NCBI RefSeq assembly: GCF_900109195.1
Contig: NZ_FNZG01000002.1
Location: 690,191-754,190 of the forward strand
Source: Pseudooceanicola nitratireducens
Lineage (GTDB): Bacteria; Pseudomonadota; Alphaproteobacteria; Rhodobacterales; Rhodobacteraceae
Length of the DNA: 64,000 nucleotides
Direction of reading: 5' to 3'
Below are positions 26,385-37,272 of this stretch, in pieces (within the stretch, counting starts at the first letter, position 1; each line of letters begins with the position of its first letter). Below the pieces are notes generated by a model, which was given only the letters and a program-made list of their open reading frames with translations, did not search any database and was not told the origin of the DNA. Made by a program: the position numbers and the translations under genes.

Positions 26385-27908
26385 TCAGAGATCCATCAGC
26401 AGGCGGCGGGGATCTTCCAGCGCTTCTTTCACGCGGACCAGGAAGGTCACGGCGCCTTTGCCGTCGACGATGCGGTGATCGTAGGACAGCGCCAGGTACA
26501 TCATCGGGCGGATTTCCACCTTGCCGTTGATGGCCATCGGACGGTCCTGGATCTTGTGCATGCCAAGGATGCCGGACTGCGGGGGGTTCAGGATCGGCGA
26601 GGACATCAGCGAGCCATAGACACCACCGTTCGAGATGGTGAAGGTGCCGCCCTGCATTTCCGCCATGGACAGTTTGCCGTCACGGGCGCGTTTGCCCTTT
26701 TCGGAAATCGCCTTTTCGATGTCGGCAAAGGACATCTGGTCGACGTCGCGGATGACCGGAACCACCAGGCCCTGCGGCGTGCCTGCAGCGATGCCCATGT
26801 GGACGAAGTTCTTGTAGACCACGTCGGTGCCGTCGATTTCGGCGTTGACGTCGGGGACTTCTTTCAGGGCGTGGACACAGGCCTTGGTGAAGAAGGACAT
26901 GAAGCCCAGGCGGACGCCGTGTTTCTTTTCAAAGGCGTCCTTGTACTGGTTCCGCAGGGCCATGACCTCGGTCATGTCGACCTCGTTGTAGGTCGTCAGC
27001 ATGGCCGCGGTGTTCTGCGCGTCCTTCAGGCGGCGGGCGATGGTCTGGCGCAGGCGGGTCATCTTCACCCGTTCCTCGCGCGCGGCGTCATCGGCCGGCA
27101 CGGGGGCGCGGGGGGCTGCGGCCGGGGCGGCCGCCTTGGGCGCTGCGGAAAGGGCCTTGGCCACGTCGTCCTTCATGATGCGGCCGTCGCGGCCGGTGCC
27201 GGTGACCTGGTCACGGGACAGGCCGGCCTCGGCCATGGCCTTCTTGGCAGAGGGCGCGTCTTCGACGTCCGAACGGCTGCCCTGACCGGCGGCGGGGGTC
27301 TGGTAGGCCTCGCCCTTGGAGCCTTCGGTCTGGACCTTGGGCGCGGCTGCGCCGGAGCCGGAGGTCATTTCGGCCAGCTGGGCACCGGCGGCGACGGTTT
27401 CGCCTTCGGCGGCCAGGATCTTGCCCAGGACACCGGCGGCGGGGGCGGGCACTTCGACCGAAACCTTGTCGGTTTCCAGCTCGCACAGCATCTCGTCGGC
27501 CTCGACGGTGTCGCCTTCCTTCTTCAGCCAGGTGGCGACGGTCGCCTCGGTCACGGATTCACCCAGGGTGGGGACCATGACGGCGATGGTTTCACCACCG
27601 GCGGCGTCGTCCGCTTCGGTCGCCTTGGTTTCGGCGGCGCGGGGCTTGGTTTCCTCGGGGCCGGCGTTGCCGGATTCCGAGATATTGCCCAGCAGCGCGT
27701 CGACGCCCACGGTTTCGCCTTCGGCGGCGACGATGTCCGACAGGACACCTGCGGCGGGCGAGGGGACTTCGACCGTGACTTTGTCGGTTTCCAGTTCGCA
27801 GAGCATTTCGTCCACGGCGACGGTGTCGCCGGGCTTCTTGAACCAGGTGGCGACGGTGGCCTCGGTGACGCTTTCGCCCAGGGTGGGCACGCGGATTTCG
27901 GTGGTCAT
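26385..27908 (-). CDS. odhB: 2-Oxoglutarate dehydrogenase E2 (dihydrolipoyl succinyltransferase), two lipoyl domains
   Basis: Transfers the succinyl group from E1 to CoA. 507 residues. Two tandem lipoyl domains with lipoylation Lys43 and Lys148 (both in ELETDK), 105 residues apart; the peripheral subunit-binding domain around [11 protein letters not shown]...[13 protein letters not shown]; then the catalytic domain ending [14 protein letters not shown] with the active His and Asp. E. coli SucB has one lipoyl domain. ATG 27908 has GAAGGAAAG upstream; the frame to 27977 is an unsupported extension. Confidence 0.95.
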   Translation of the reverse strand: MTTEIRVPTLGESVTEATVATWFKKPGDTVAVDEMLCELETDKVTVEVPSPAAGVLSDIVAAEGETVGVDALLGNISESGNAGPEETKPRAAETKATEADDAAGGETIAVMVPTLGESVTEATVATWLKKEGDTVEADEMLCELETDKVSVEVPAPAAGVLGKILAAEGETVAAGAQLAEMTSGSGAAAPKVQTEGSKGEAYQTPAAGQGSRSDVEDAPSAKKAMAEAGLSRDQVTGTGRDGRIMKDDVAKALSAAPKAAAPAAAPRAPVPADDAAREERVKMTRLRQTIARRLKDAQNTAAMLTTYNEVDMTEVMALRNQYKDAFEKKHGVRLGFMSFFTKACVHALKEVPDVNAEIDGTDVVYKNFVHMGIAAGTPQGLVVPVIRDVDQMSFADIEKAISEKGKRARDGKLSMAEMQGGTFTISNGGVYGSLMSSPILNPPQSGILGMHKIQDRPMAINGKVEIRPMMYLALSYDHRIVDGKGAVTFLVRVKEALEDPRRLLMDL

Positions 27909-27983
27909 CGGTGGCTTTCCTTCAGATCTAATCGGTTGTCCGTTTGGAGAGGCGGGCCCAGGAGGGGAGCCCGCCATAAGGCT

Positions 27984-30953
27984 TTAGCTGTCGAGCCCGA
28001 GCGCGTCGGCGACCAGCGCGGCCTGCTGGGCCTTGTGCTGGGCGGCCAGACCCGTCGCGGGCGAGGCGGTGGCGACGCGGCCGGCATAGACGGGGCGTTC
28101 ATGCTTGGCGCCGATGCGGGTCAGAACCCATTCGATGTTGGGCTCGACAAAGGTCCAGGCCCCCTGGTTCTTGGGTTCTTCCTGGCACCAGATCATTTCC
28201 GCGCCCTTGAAGCGTTCCAGTTCCTTGACCAGCGAGATCGCGGGGAAGGGATAGAACTGTTCGAGACGCAGGATGTAGACGTCGTTCAACCCGGCCTCGT
28301 CCCGTGCCTCGAGCAGGTCGTAATAGACCTTGCCGGAGCACATCACGACGCGCTTGATCTTGCTGTCGTCAACCAGCTGCGCGGTGGACCGGCCCTTGCC
28401 GTACTGGCGGTCCGCATCGTCCCACAGCACGCGGTGGAAGGACGACCCGGTGGTGAATTCGTCGGCATCCGACACGGCCAGCTTGTGGCGCAGCAGGGAT
28501 TTCGGCGTCATCATCACCAGCGGCTTCCGGAAGGACCGGTGCAGCTGACGGCGCAGGATGTGGAAGTAGTTCGCCGGCGTGGTGCAGTTCGCCACGATCC
28601 AGTTGTCCTGACCGCACATCTGCAGGAAGCGTTCCAGACGGGCCGAGGAGTGTTCCGGGCCCTGGCCTTCGTAGCCATGCGGCAGCAGGCAGACGAGGCC
28701 GGACATCCGCAGCCACTTGGATTCACCCGAGCTGATGAACTGGTCGAACATGATCTGCGCACCGTTGGCGAAGTCGCCGAACTGGGCTTCCCACAGGGTC
28801 AGCGCGTTCGGTTCGGCCAGCGAATAGCCGTATTCGAAGCCCAGCACCGCGTATTCCGACAGCATGGAGTCGATGACTTCATAGCGGCTTTGGCCTTCGC
28901 GGATGTTGTTCAGCGGATAGTAGCGTTCTTCGGTGTTCTGATCGACGATGCCCGAATGCCGCTGAGAGAAGGTGCCGCGGGTCGAATCCTGACCTGCAAG
29001 GCGAACCGGATAGCCTTCGGTCAGCAGGGAACCGAAGGCCAGCGCCTCACCCGTGGCCCAGTCGAAGCCGGTGCCGGATTCGAACATCTTCTTCTTCGAG
29101 TCCATCAGGCGTTCGACCGTCTTGTGGGTCGGGAAACCTTCGGGCAGGCGGGTCAACGCATCGCCGATCTGCTGCATGGTCTCAGGCGCGATGGCGGTTT
29201 CGCCGCGCTGGTATTCATCCTTTTCGCGGTCGAGCCCGGACCATTTGCCGTCCAGCCAGTCGGCCTTGTTAGGCTTGTAGTCCTTGCCGGCTTCGAATTC
29301 GTCATTCAGGTGCGCCTGGAAGGCGGCCTTCATGTCCTCGATCTCGCCCTCGGGGATCAGCCCGTCCTTGACCAGGCGATCGGTGTACAGCGACAGGGTC
29401 GTCTTATGGCCCTTGATCGTCTTGTACATGATCGGGTTGGTGAACATCGGCTCATCGCCTTCGTTGTGACCGAAGCGGCGATAGCAGAAGATGTCGATCA
29501 CGACGTCCTTGTGGAACTTCTGACGGAATTCCGTGGCAACCTTGGCGGCGTGGACCACGGCCTCGGGGTCGTCGCCGTTGACGTGGAAGATCGGCGCCTC
29601 GACCATCAGGGCGATGTCCGTGGGATAGGGGGACGAGCGCGAGAAATGCGGCGCGGTGGTGAAGCCGATCTGGTTGTTCACCACGATGTGGATCGTGCCG
29701 CCGGTGCGGTGACCGCGCAGGCCCGACAGGCCGAAGCATTCCGCCACGACGCCCTGACCGGCAAAGGCTGCGTCACCGTGCAGAAGGATCGGCAGAACAG
29801 CGGTGCGGTCCGCGTCGTTCAGCTGGTCCTGCTTGGCGCGGACCTTGCCCAGCACCACCGGGTTCACGGCTTCGAGGTGGCTGGGGTTGGCGGTCAGCGA
29901 CAAGTGCACTTCGTTGCCGTCGAATTCACGGTCGGAAGACGCACCGAGGTGGTATTTCACGTCGCCCGAGCCATCGACATCCTCGGGCTTGAAGCTGCCG
30001 CCCTGGAATTCGTTGAAGATCGCGCGATAGGGTTTGCCCATCACGTTGGCCAGAACCGACAGGCGGCCACGGTGCGGCATGCCGACGACGATGTCCTTCA
30101 CGCCCAGGCTGCCGCCGCGCTTGATGATCTGTTCCATCGCGGGAATCAGGGCTTCGCCGCCGTCCAGGCCGAACCGCTTGGTGCCCATGTATTTGACGTG
30201 CAGGAACTTCTCGAAGCCCTCGGCCTCGACCAGCTTGTTCAGGATCGCCTTGCGGCCTTCGCGGGTGAAGGTGATTTCCTTGCCGTAACCCTCGATCCGT
30301 TCCTTCAGCCAGCCGGCTTCCTCGGGGTTCGAGATATGCATGTATTGCAGCGCGAAGGTGCCGCAATAGGTGCGCTTCACGATGTCGACGATCTGGCGCA
30401 TGGTGCCGATCTGCAGACCCAGGACCTGATCCAGGAAGATCGGGCGGTCCATGTCGGCCTCGGCAAAACCGTAGGAGCGGGGGTCAAGCTCGGGGTGGTT
30501 GGACCCGTCGCGCATGCCAAGCGGATCGAGGTCGGCGGCCAGGTGGCCACGGATCCGGTAGGCCCGGATCAGCATCAGCGCACGGACAGAATCCAGCACG
30601 GCCTGCTTGATGGCCTCGTCGCTAACCGACACGCCCTTTTCAGCGGCCTTTGCTTTGATCTTGTCGCCGGCGGCTTTCATTTCGACCGGGGCGGGCCACT
30701 GGCCGTCCAGCGCGGCGGTCAGGTCGTCATTGGGCTGCGGCGGCCAGTCGGCGCGCGCCCAGGACGGGCCCTCGGCTTCTTTCTTGGCGTCCATCTCGCT
30801 GTCGCCCAGCTGACGGAAAAACTCGCCCCAGGCCTCGTCCACAGAGGCGGGGTCATTGGCCCATCTGGCGTGCAGCTGTTCCAGGTATTCCGCATTGTGC
30901 CCCTGCATGAAGGAAGAGGCGTGGAATACGTCGTTCGGACTTTGCTCGGTCAT
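27984..30953 (-). CDS. odhA: 2-Oxoglutarate dehydrogenase E1
   Basis: Thiamine-diphosphate enzyme decarboxylating 2-oxoglutarate, 989 residues. The N-terminal E2-binding peptide (YLEQLHARWANDPASVDEAWGEFF) is present. KPYRAIFNEF, HGDAAFAGQGVVAECF and NNQIGFTTAP are the ThDP/active-site regions, and LLPHGYEGQGPEHSSARLERFLQM is in the C-terminal half. Overlaps the DUF805 gene by four bases upstream and precedes odhB by 75 bases. Often called sucA. Confidence 0.97.
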   Translation of the reverse strand: MTEQSPNDVFHASSFMQGHNAEYLEQLHARWANDPASVDEAWGEFFRQLGDSEMDAKKEAEGPSWARADWPPQPNDDLTAALDGQWPAPVEMKAAGDKIKAKAAEKGVSVSDEAIKQAVLDSVRALMLIRAYRIRGHLAADLDPLGMRDGSNHPELDPRSYGFAEADMDRPIFLDQVLGLQIGTMRQIVDIVKRTYCGTFALQYMHISNPEEAGWLKERIEGYGKEITFTREGRKAILNKLVEAEGFEKFLHVKYMGTKRFGLDGGEALIPAMEQIIKRGGSLGVKDIVVGMPHRGRLSVLANVMGKPYRAIFNEFQGGSFKPEDVDGSGDVKYHLGASSDREFDGNEVHLSLTANPSHLEAVNPVVLGKVRAKQDQLNDADRTAVLPILLHGDAAFAGQGVVAECFGLSGLRGHRTGGTIHIVVNNQIGFTTAPHFSRSSPYPTDIALMVEAPIFHVNGDDPEAVVHAAKVATEFRQKFHKDVVIDIFCYRRFGHNEGDEPMFTNPIMYKTIKGHKTTLSLYTDRLVKDGLIPEGEIEDMKAAFQAHLNDEFEAGKDYKPNKADWLDGKWSGLDREKDEYQRGETAIAPETMQQIGDALTRLPEGFPTHKTVERLMDSKKKMFESGTGFDWATGEALAFGSLLTEGYPVRLAGQDSTRGTFSQRHSGIVDQNTEERYYPLNNIREGQSRYEVIDSMLSEYAVLGFEYGYSLAEPNALTLWEAQFGDFANGAQIMFDQFISSGESKWLRMSGLVCLLPHGYEGQGPEHSSARLERFLQMCGQDNWIVANCTTPANYFHILRRQLHRSFRKPLVMMTPKSLLRHKLAVSDADEFTTGSSFHRVLWDDADRQYGKGRSTAQLVDDSKIKRVVMCSGKVYYDLLEARDEAGLNDVYILRLEQFYPFPAISLVKELERFKGAEMIWCQEEPKNQGAWTFVEPNIEWVLTRIGAKHERPVYAGRVATASPATGLAAQHKAQQAALVADALGLDS

Positions 30954-31447
30954 GCGTGGACCTCATTGGGGTTGGGGCCGTAGGTGTTCGGGCCGGGTTG
31001 CGTGGGGCGGGTAAGCCACCAGATGACGATCAGCGGAGAGAAGACCGCGATGAGAATGGAGAGGGCGAGGATGATGCCAACAACGCCGGAAAAGGCGGTG
31101 GCGAAATCCCCGGCCAGCAGGGGGCCGGTCGCGCCGACGAACCCCATGAAGGATGCGATGCCGACCCAGACAAGGATCGGATACAGCAGGTAAAGCCCCG
31201 AGCGTCCGGTATCGTGCATGCGCCGCCAGCCGGCGGCCAGCATCGGGATCAGCGTGGCCATGGAGAACAGAGAAGACAGCGGGCCATCGCCTTCGGACCC
31301 GCCGAAGATCACCGCGTCGACGGCACCCAGAACGAGGCTGCCCAGGAACAGGAAAAGGACGAAGTACCAGTATTCCGGTCGCGACGCCCGACCCGAGAAG
31401 GTGGCGTATTTCGACAGGCAGGTGCGGATGGCGGTCTGGAAGGTCAT
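30950..31447 (-). CDS. DUF805 membrane protein
   Basis: 165 residues with four membrane helices. The family start is visible: CLSKYATFSGRASRPEYWYFVLF, with AAGWRRMHDTGRSGLYLL and a C-terminal Pro/Asn-rich tail (GPNTYGPNPN). DUF805 proteins are of unknown function. ATG 31447 follows GGGGGCGCGC. Its stop overlaps odhA's start, so it leads the odhAB-lpd transcript after sucCD. Confidence 0.87.
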   Translation of the reverse strand: MTFQTAIRTCLSKYATFSGRASRPEYWYFVLFLFLGSLVLGAVDAVIFGGSEGDGPLSSLFSMATLIPMLAAGWRRMHDTGRSGLYLLYPILVWVGIASFMGFVGATGPLLAGDFATAFSGVVGIILALSILIAVFSPLIVIWWLTRPTQPGPNTYGPNPNEVHA

Positions 31448-31588
31448 GCGCGCCCCCGAACGGCGAAGGGTGCCGGATGTGCGGGGAAAACAGGGCAGCG
31501 GAAACCGGGGCACCCGGAAAGGGCTGCCGTCGATCGTGTCTGCGCCGCGTCTGTCGTTGCGTGGCCCATGGCCAATCCTTCGGGTGCG

Positions 31589-31613
31589 GACCCGGGCGGG
31601 GATCGCCCGGGTC
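31589..31613 (-). terminator. GC-rich hairpin after sucD
   Basis: Perfect 10-bp stem GACCCGGGCG/CGCCCGGGTC with a 5-base loop. There is no T run on the minus strand, so it may only attenuate or protect the 3' end between sucCD and the DUF805-odhAB part. Confidence 0.5.
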
Positions 31614-31631
31614 GGTCTTTGTTAAGGGGAC

Positions 31632-32516
31632 TTAGCCCTTGATGGCTTTCAGAACAGCCTCGCCCAGGCCGGCGGGGCTGTCGGCGACCACGATCCCGGC
31701 GGATTTCATCGCCTCGATCTTGTCTTCCGCGCCACCCTTGCCGCCGGCGACGATTGCGCCTGCGTGGCCCATGCGGCGGCCCGGAGGGGCCGTGCGGCCG
31801 GCGATGAAGCCAGCGGTCGGCTTCCAGCGGCCCTTCTTCTTCTCGTCCGCCAGGAATTGTGCGGCTTCTTCCTCGGCCGAGCCACCGATCTCACCGATCA
31901 TGATGATCGACTCGGTTTCGTCGTCCTTGAGGAACATTTCCAGCACTTCCAGGTGCTCGGTGCCCTTGATCGGGTCGCCGCCGATGCCGACGGCCGAGGA
32001 CTGGCCAAGGCCCGCGTCGGTGGTCTGCTTCACGGCTTCATAGGTCAGGGTGCCCGAACGGGACACGACGCCGACGGACCCACGCTTGTGGATGTGGCCG
32101 GGCATGATGCCGATCTTGCAGGCGCCGGGGGTGATGACACCGGGGCAGTTCGGACCGATCAGGCGCGAAGAGGAACGCTGCAGCGCCGCCTTCACCTTCA
32201 TCATGTCCAGAACCGGGATGCCTTCGGTGATGCAGACGATCAGCGGGATCTCTGCGTCGATGGCTTCCAGGATCGAATCGGCCGCGAACGGCGGCGGAAC
32301 GTAGATCACGGATGCGTTTGCACCGGTGACGTCGACCGCTTCGTGGACCGAGTTGAAGACCGGCAGGTCAAGGTGCGTGGTGCCGCCCTTGCCGGGGGTC
32401 ACGCCGCCGACCATCTTGGTGCCGTAGGCGATCGCCTGTTCAGAGTGGAAGGTGCCCTGCGAGCCGGTGAAGCCCTGACAGATGACCTTGGTGTTTTCGT
32501 CAACAAGAACTGCCAT
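31632..32516 (-). CDS. sucD: Succinyl-CoA synthetase alpha subunit
   Basis: Forms succinyl-phosphate/CoA intermediates of the TCA step succinyl-CoA to succinate. 294 residues. CoA-binding N-domain [15 protein letters not shown], Cys/Pro loop [13 protein letters not shown], and active-site [19 protein letters not shown] with the phosphohistidine. Starts four bases after sucC. Confidence 0.97.
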   Translation of the reverse strand: MAVLVDENTKVICQGFTGSQGTFHSEQAIAYGTKMVGGVTPGKGGTTHLDLPVFNSVHEAVDVTGANASVIYVPPPFAADSILEAIDAEIPLIVCITEGIPVLDMMKVKAALQRSSSRLIGPNCPGVITPGACKIGIMPGHIHKRGSVGVVSRSGTLTYEAVKQTTDAGLGQSSAVGIGGDPIKGTEHLEVLEMFLKDDETESIIMIGEIGGSAEEEAAQFLADEKKKGRWKPTAGFIAGRTAPPGRRMGHAGAIVAGGKGGAEDKIEAMKSAGIVVADSPAGLGEAVLKAIKG

Positions 32517-32520
32517 TGGA

Positions 32521-33714
32521 TTAGCCCTTCACTGCTTTCACGATTTTCTCGGCACCGTCGCTGAGGTTGTCAGCGGCGATCACGTTCAGGCCGGAAGTTG
32601 CGATGATTTCCTTGCCCTTCTCGACGTTCGTGCCTTCGAGACGGACGACCAGCGGAACCTTCAGGCCGACCTCTTTCACCGCGGCGATCACGCCCTCGGC
32701 GATGACGTCGCAGCGCATGATGCCGCCGAAGATGTTGACCAGGATGCCCTTCACGTTCTTGTCGGACGTGATGATCTTGAAGGCTTCGGTCACTTTCTCC
32801 TTGGTGGCACCGCCACCCACGTCGAGGAAGTTCGCCGGTTCGGCACCGTAGAGCTTGATGATGTCCATCGTCGCCATGGCCAGGCCCGCGCCGTTCACCA
32901 TGCAGCCGATCTCACCGTCCAGCGCGATGTAGTTCAGGTCGTACTTGGAGGCGGCGAGTTCCTTGGGGTCCTCTTCCGTCTCATCCCGCAGGGCGGCGAC
33001 ATCGGCGTGGCGGTAGATCGCGTTGCCGTCAAAGCCGACCTTGGCGTCCAGAACCTTGAGGTTGCCATCGGGCATGACGATCAGCGGGTTGATTTCCAGC
33101 TGTTCCATGTCCTTCTCGGTGAAGGCACGGTAGAGGTTGCCCAGCAGCTGAACCATCTGCTTCACGGCTGCGCCTTCCAGGCCAAGCGCGAAGGCGACCT
33201 TGCGGCCGTGGAACGGCTGATAGCCGGTCGCGGGTTCGATCGAGAAGGACAGGATCTTCTCGGGCGTCGAAGCGGCGACTTCCTCGATGTCCATGCCGCC
33301 CTCGGTCGAGCAGACGATGGACACGGCCGAAGTCTGACGATCGACCAGCAGCGCGAGGTAGAGTTCGCGCGAGATGTCGGACCCGGCTTCGATGTAGATG
33401 CGGTTGACCTGTTTGCCCTCGGGGCCGGTCTGATGGGTCACCAGCGTGCGGCCCAGCATCTTCTTGGCTTCTTCGGCGGCTTCTTCAACCGACTTGGCCA
33501 GGCGGACACCGCCCTTTTCGCCAGCGTCGGCTTCCTTGAATTTGCCTTTGCCGCGACCACCTGCGTGGATCTGCGCCTTGACCACCCAGAGCGGGCCGTC
33601 AAGTTCGCCGGCTGCGGTCTTGGCCTCTTCGGCCTTGGTGACCGGGCGACCGTCCGATACCGGGCAGCCATAGTCGCGAAGGATCGCCTTCGCCTGATAC
33701 TCATGAATATTCAT
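32521..33714 (-). CDS. sucC: Succinyl-CoA synthetase beta subunit
   Basis: ATP-grasp subunit, 397 residues, starting [16 protein letters not shown]. Nucleotide-binding [13 protein letters not shown] and LEINPLIV, and the CoA-ligase part [15 protein letters not shown] are intact. ATG 33714 follows GAGGGACGGAG; the frame runs open to 33855 but the earlier part crosses the operator region. A pair of TGTGATCACA palindromes sits 112-142 bases upstream. Confidence 0.97.
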   Translation of the reverse strand: MNIHEYQAKAILRDYGCPVSDGRPVTKAEEAKTAAGELDGPLWVVKAQIHAGGRGKGKFKEADAGEKGGVRLAKSVEEAAEEAKKMLGRTLVTHQTGPEGKQVNRIYIEAGSDISRELYLALLVDRQTSAVSIVCSTEGGMDIEEVAASTPEKILSFSIEPATGYQPFHGRKVAFALGLEGAAVKQMVQLLGNLYRAFTEKDMEQLEINPLIVMPDGNLKVLDAKVGFDGNAIYRHADVAALRDETEEDPKELAASKYDLNYIALDGEIGCMVNGAGLAMATMDIIKLYGAEPANFLDVGGGATKEKVTEAFKIITSDKNVKGILVNIFGGIMRCDVIAEGVIAAVKEVGLKVPLVVRLEGTNVEKGKEIIATSGLNVIAADNLSDGAEKIVKAVKG

Positions 33715-33825
33715 GAACTCCGTCCCTCGTGTTGGATACGATTGGGCACGGTAGTGGCACAGTGTGGAGGATGGATGAATCTTTTTCTGGTTCCACCGGC
33801 AGGAATTCGCAGAAAATGCAGGGTT

Positions 33826-33856
33826 TGTGATCACACGAATTGCAGCTGTGATCACA
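33826..33856. promoter_or_regulatory. Tandem TGTGATCACA palindromes upstream of sucC
   Basis: Two perfect 10-bp palindromes at 33826-33835 and 33847-33856, centres exactly 21 bp apart, i.e. two helical turns. The same layout stands 114-144 bases before sdhC. A protein dimer pair binding one DNA face is inferred; the regulator is not in the window. Confidence 0.65.
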
Positions 33857-34017
33857 TGCAGGGTGCCGAGGGGTAATGCCGCACCGATTCACGCTGAATC
33901 ACGCGTTTCCATGCGGTTTGGGGCGCTTTGCCGGTCGTTCCGTGGCACCGGGGGATTCGCGGGCTGCATCCGTCGGGCCATGCCTGGGTGTCAGTCTTGC
34001 CCCGGGACGGGCGGAAA

Positions 34018-35448
34018 TCAAGCGCGCCGGGCCTCGTAACTGGCGATCCAGTCTTCTCCGCCCAGGGCGTCGATCAGGGGGGACAGATGGGCGGCGTAGC
34101 GCTGCCACTTGTGCACCGACCCGGTGGTGATTTTCTGGCGCGCCTGGAACCGGCTGGCTGTGGCGATGACGCCTGTTGTCTTCTCGGGATGCACGCAGCC
34201 GTCGTGCCAGCCAAGCTGACAGAAGGTCAGGATCCGGCGCATCTGCCCCTGTGGATCCTGGACCAGCTTTTCGTAATCGACGTCCAGGATCCGGGTCGGG
34301 AGGACCGCTGTCCAATGCTGCATCAACTCGTCATAGATCCGGAAGTAGCCGCCAAGCGTGTCCAGCCGGTTGGAATAATCCAGCCCGGTGCGGAAGTTGG
34401 CGATGTAGTTCGACAACCCGGTGTCCAGCGGATGGCGGCGCATGTGCAGGATCGGCGCGTCGGCAAAGCAGGCGGCGATCAGCCCGATGTTCCAGAAATT
34501 GGTGGGCATCTTGTCGATGATCTGCGGGGCGGGGGCGTCGGCGCAGGGCGTGACCTGGGTGACATAGGCCCGGGCAATATCGGCCAGGGCGTCGCGGGTC
34601 ATGGCCTGCCGGATCGCCGCGTCGGGGGGCATGCCGGGGCGCTGCGCCTGGTCGAAGAAGCGGGAGGAGAGGTGGTTGACCTCGGGCCGTTCGCCGGCGG
34701 TTGAGACCTCGGGGTGGGCGGCCAGCATCCGTTCCAGCAGGGTGGTGCCAGAGCGCGGCATGCCGACAATGAAGATCGGGCGCGGGGTGGTGCGGGCGGC
34801 GCCGGTCAGGCGCGTGCAGGTCTCGGCGGTGAACAGCGCCTTTTGTCGGTCGGCCACGGCGGCAAAGGTTTCCAGGCCGGTGAACGCGGGTTTGAGGTCG
34901 TTGCCGGCACAAAAATGGGCAAATGCGCGGTCATGGTCGCCGCAGTCCTGCCAGGCCTTGCCGAGGGCGAAGTGCAGAACGGACCTGTCCGGGTCGCTCA
35001 TCGCGCCTTTCAGCGCTGCTTCGCCATGGGCGAAGAGCGGATCGCCCGGCGCAACCCGCATCGAATCGGTGAGGTTCACATAGGCATGGGCGGCGGCGGG
35101 GTTCAGGTCGATCGCCCTGCGCGCCGCCTGAACGGCCCCGTCGAAATCGCCCAGCATGTTGAGCGTCGCGGCGCGGGACTGGTGAACATGGGCATCGCGG
35201 GGCGAGACCTGCAGCGCGCGGTCCAGCAGCGACAGCGCCCGGGCGGCATCGCGGCGCAGGGTCGAGGCGCAGAGCGCGGCACCGACCAGGGCCTTCACGT
35301 TGGTCGGGGTGCTTTTCAGGATGCGGGTATAGATCGCTTCGGCCTCGCCCAGCCGGTCGGACTGGAAGGCCTGGGCAGCCCTAGAAAGCAAAGCGGCCCG
35401 GTCGTCGGGGGACAACCGGGCCGTTTGATGTTTCGATGCGTCAGACAC
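34018..35448 (-). CDS. TPR-repeat sulfotransferase-family protein
   Basis: About 475 residues. The first third has TPR-like helices (AFQSDRLGEAEAIYTRILKSTPTN, AHVHQSRAATLNMLGDFDGAVQAARRAI). The rest is a sulfotransferase fold: PAPS phosphate loop IFIVGMPRSGTTLLERML, HLSSRFF, and LHMRRHPLDTGLSNYIANF for the 3'-phosphate site. Acceptor unknown. No ATG fits, so I assign the GTG at 35448, 22 bases after mdh. It sits inside the TCA gene block without an obvious link to it. Confidence 0.87.
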   Translation of the reverse strand: MSDASKHQTARLSPDDRAALLSRAAQAFQSDRLGEAEAIYTRILKSTPTNVKALVGAALCASTLRRDAARALSLLDRALQVSPRDAHVHQSRAATLNMLGDFDGAVQAARRAIDLNPAAAHAYVNLTDSMRVAPGDPLFAHGEAALKGAMSDPDRSVLHFALGKAWQDCGDHDRAFAHFCAGNDLKPAFTGLETFAAVADRQKALFTAETCTRLTGAARTTPRPIFIVGMPRSGTTLLERMLAAHPEVSTAGERPEVNHLSSRFFDQAQRPGMPPDAAIRQAMTRDALADIARAYVTQVTPCADAPAPQIIDKMPTNFWNIGLIAACFADAPILHMRRHPLDTGLSNYIANFRTGLDYSNRLDTLGGYFRIYDELMQHWTAVLPTRILDVDYEKLVQDPQGQMRRILTFCQLGWHDGCVHPEKTTGVIATASRFQARQKITTGSVHKWQRYAAHLSPLIDALGGEDWIASYEARRA

Positions 35449-35470
35449 GAGGGTCGGACCGGCAGGCCGA

Positions 35471-36487
<1,017 letters not shown>

Positions 36488-36664
36488 TCAGCGCAAGGGT
36501 CAGGCCATGGGATGGCCCCGGATTGACCGGGGCTTGGCCGGAAAATGCATCGTGTTTTCCTTAAATTTCAGCATTTTGATCCTGTATGCGATCGTATGCG
36601 GGAAGGTGCCGGAAATGCTGCGATGCAGCCCCGTGGCGGGGTTGGGGGCTGCGTGTCGAATCTG

Positions 36665-37012
36665 TCAGGCGTCCTTTTCGGGCTTGGGCAGGCTTTCGGC
36701 CAGCACCTCGAACGCCTGGCCGCTGGCGACCAGGCAGGTGATGCCGCCGGGGCGGGTGACGGTGATGGTCCAGGACCCGGTTTCGGCCGATGCAAAGACC
36801 TCGACCATCTGGTTGTTGGCACCAAGGCCGATCGACTGGCGGGTTTCGCCGTATGTCGTGGCCAGGCGATTCAGCACGATGTCGCGCGGGGCGCAGGCGT
36901 TGCGGGCCTGTGCTGACGTGGGCAGGGCGGCGATCAGGCCCAGGGTGACGATCAGGCAGGGGACAAGGCCCCGAAGCAGGGCGGGCAAGCCCGAGGGAAT
37001 GAATAGACGCAT
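36665..37012 (-). CDS. Small secreted protein of unknown function
   Basis: 115 residues. The N-terminal 35 residues form a Sec signal peptide (LVPCLIVTLGLIAALPTSAQA). The mature part, beginning NACAPRDIVLNRLATTYGETRQSIGLG, has two cysteines that could form a disulfide and a WTITVTRPGGITCLVASGQAFE strand pattern. I do not know a function. It lies alone between mdh and the divergent malyl-CoA gene. Confidence 0.82.
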   Translation of the reverse strand: MRLFIPSGLPALLRGLVPCLIVTLGLIAALPTSAQARNACAPRDIVLNRLATTYGETRQSIGLGANNQMVEVFASAETGSWTITVTRPGGITCLVASGQAFEVLAESLPKPEKDA

Positions 37013-37272
37013 GGCGCAGTCCTTTCTGGTGGCCGGCCCCGGGTGGGGCGGCAGGGGTCCTCAACTGGTCTGTTCCTCGTCGTTGATCCTGCGCCCGGAG
37101 AGAGAACATCTGGTTAACGCCCCGGACGTTGCCCCGAGAAAGCCGTGCAACAGGGCCCGTGCGCTGCCAATTCGGGCGTTTTCTCTGCATCGCGGCGAAG
37201 ATGCTATTGAACTATTCCCTTAAAAAGTGCCATTGATGCGCAAGATTGTTACTTTCAGCCCCGGAGGCCCCG

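Noticed and set aside
26310-30983. 1557-codon open frame on the plus strand
   Set aside because: It is antisense to odhB and odhA, whose motifs are complete; the openness comes from high GC at third positions, and its sequence (His/Gly/Asp-rich) has no domain.
36586-36597. TGCGATCGTA word upstream of mdh as a third copy of the suc/sdh operator
   Set aside because: Only the central GATC agrees, there is no second box 21 bp away, and the distance to the start differs.
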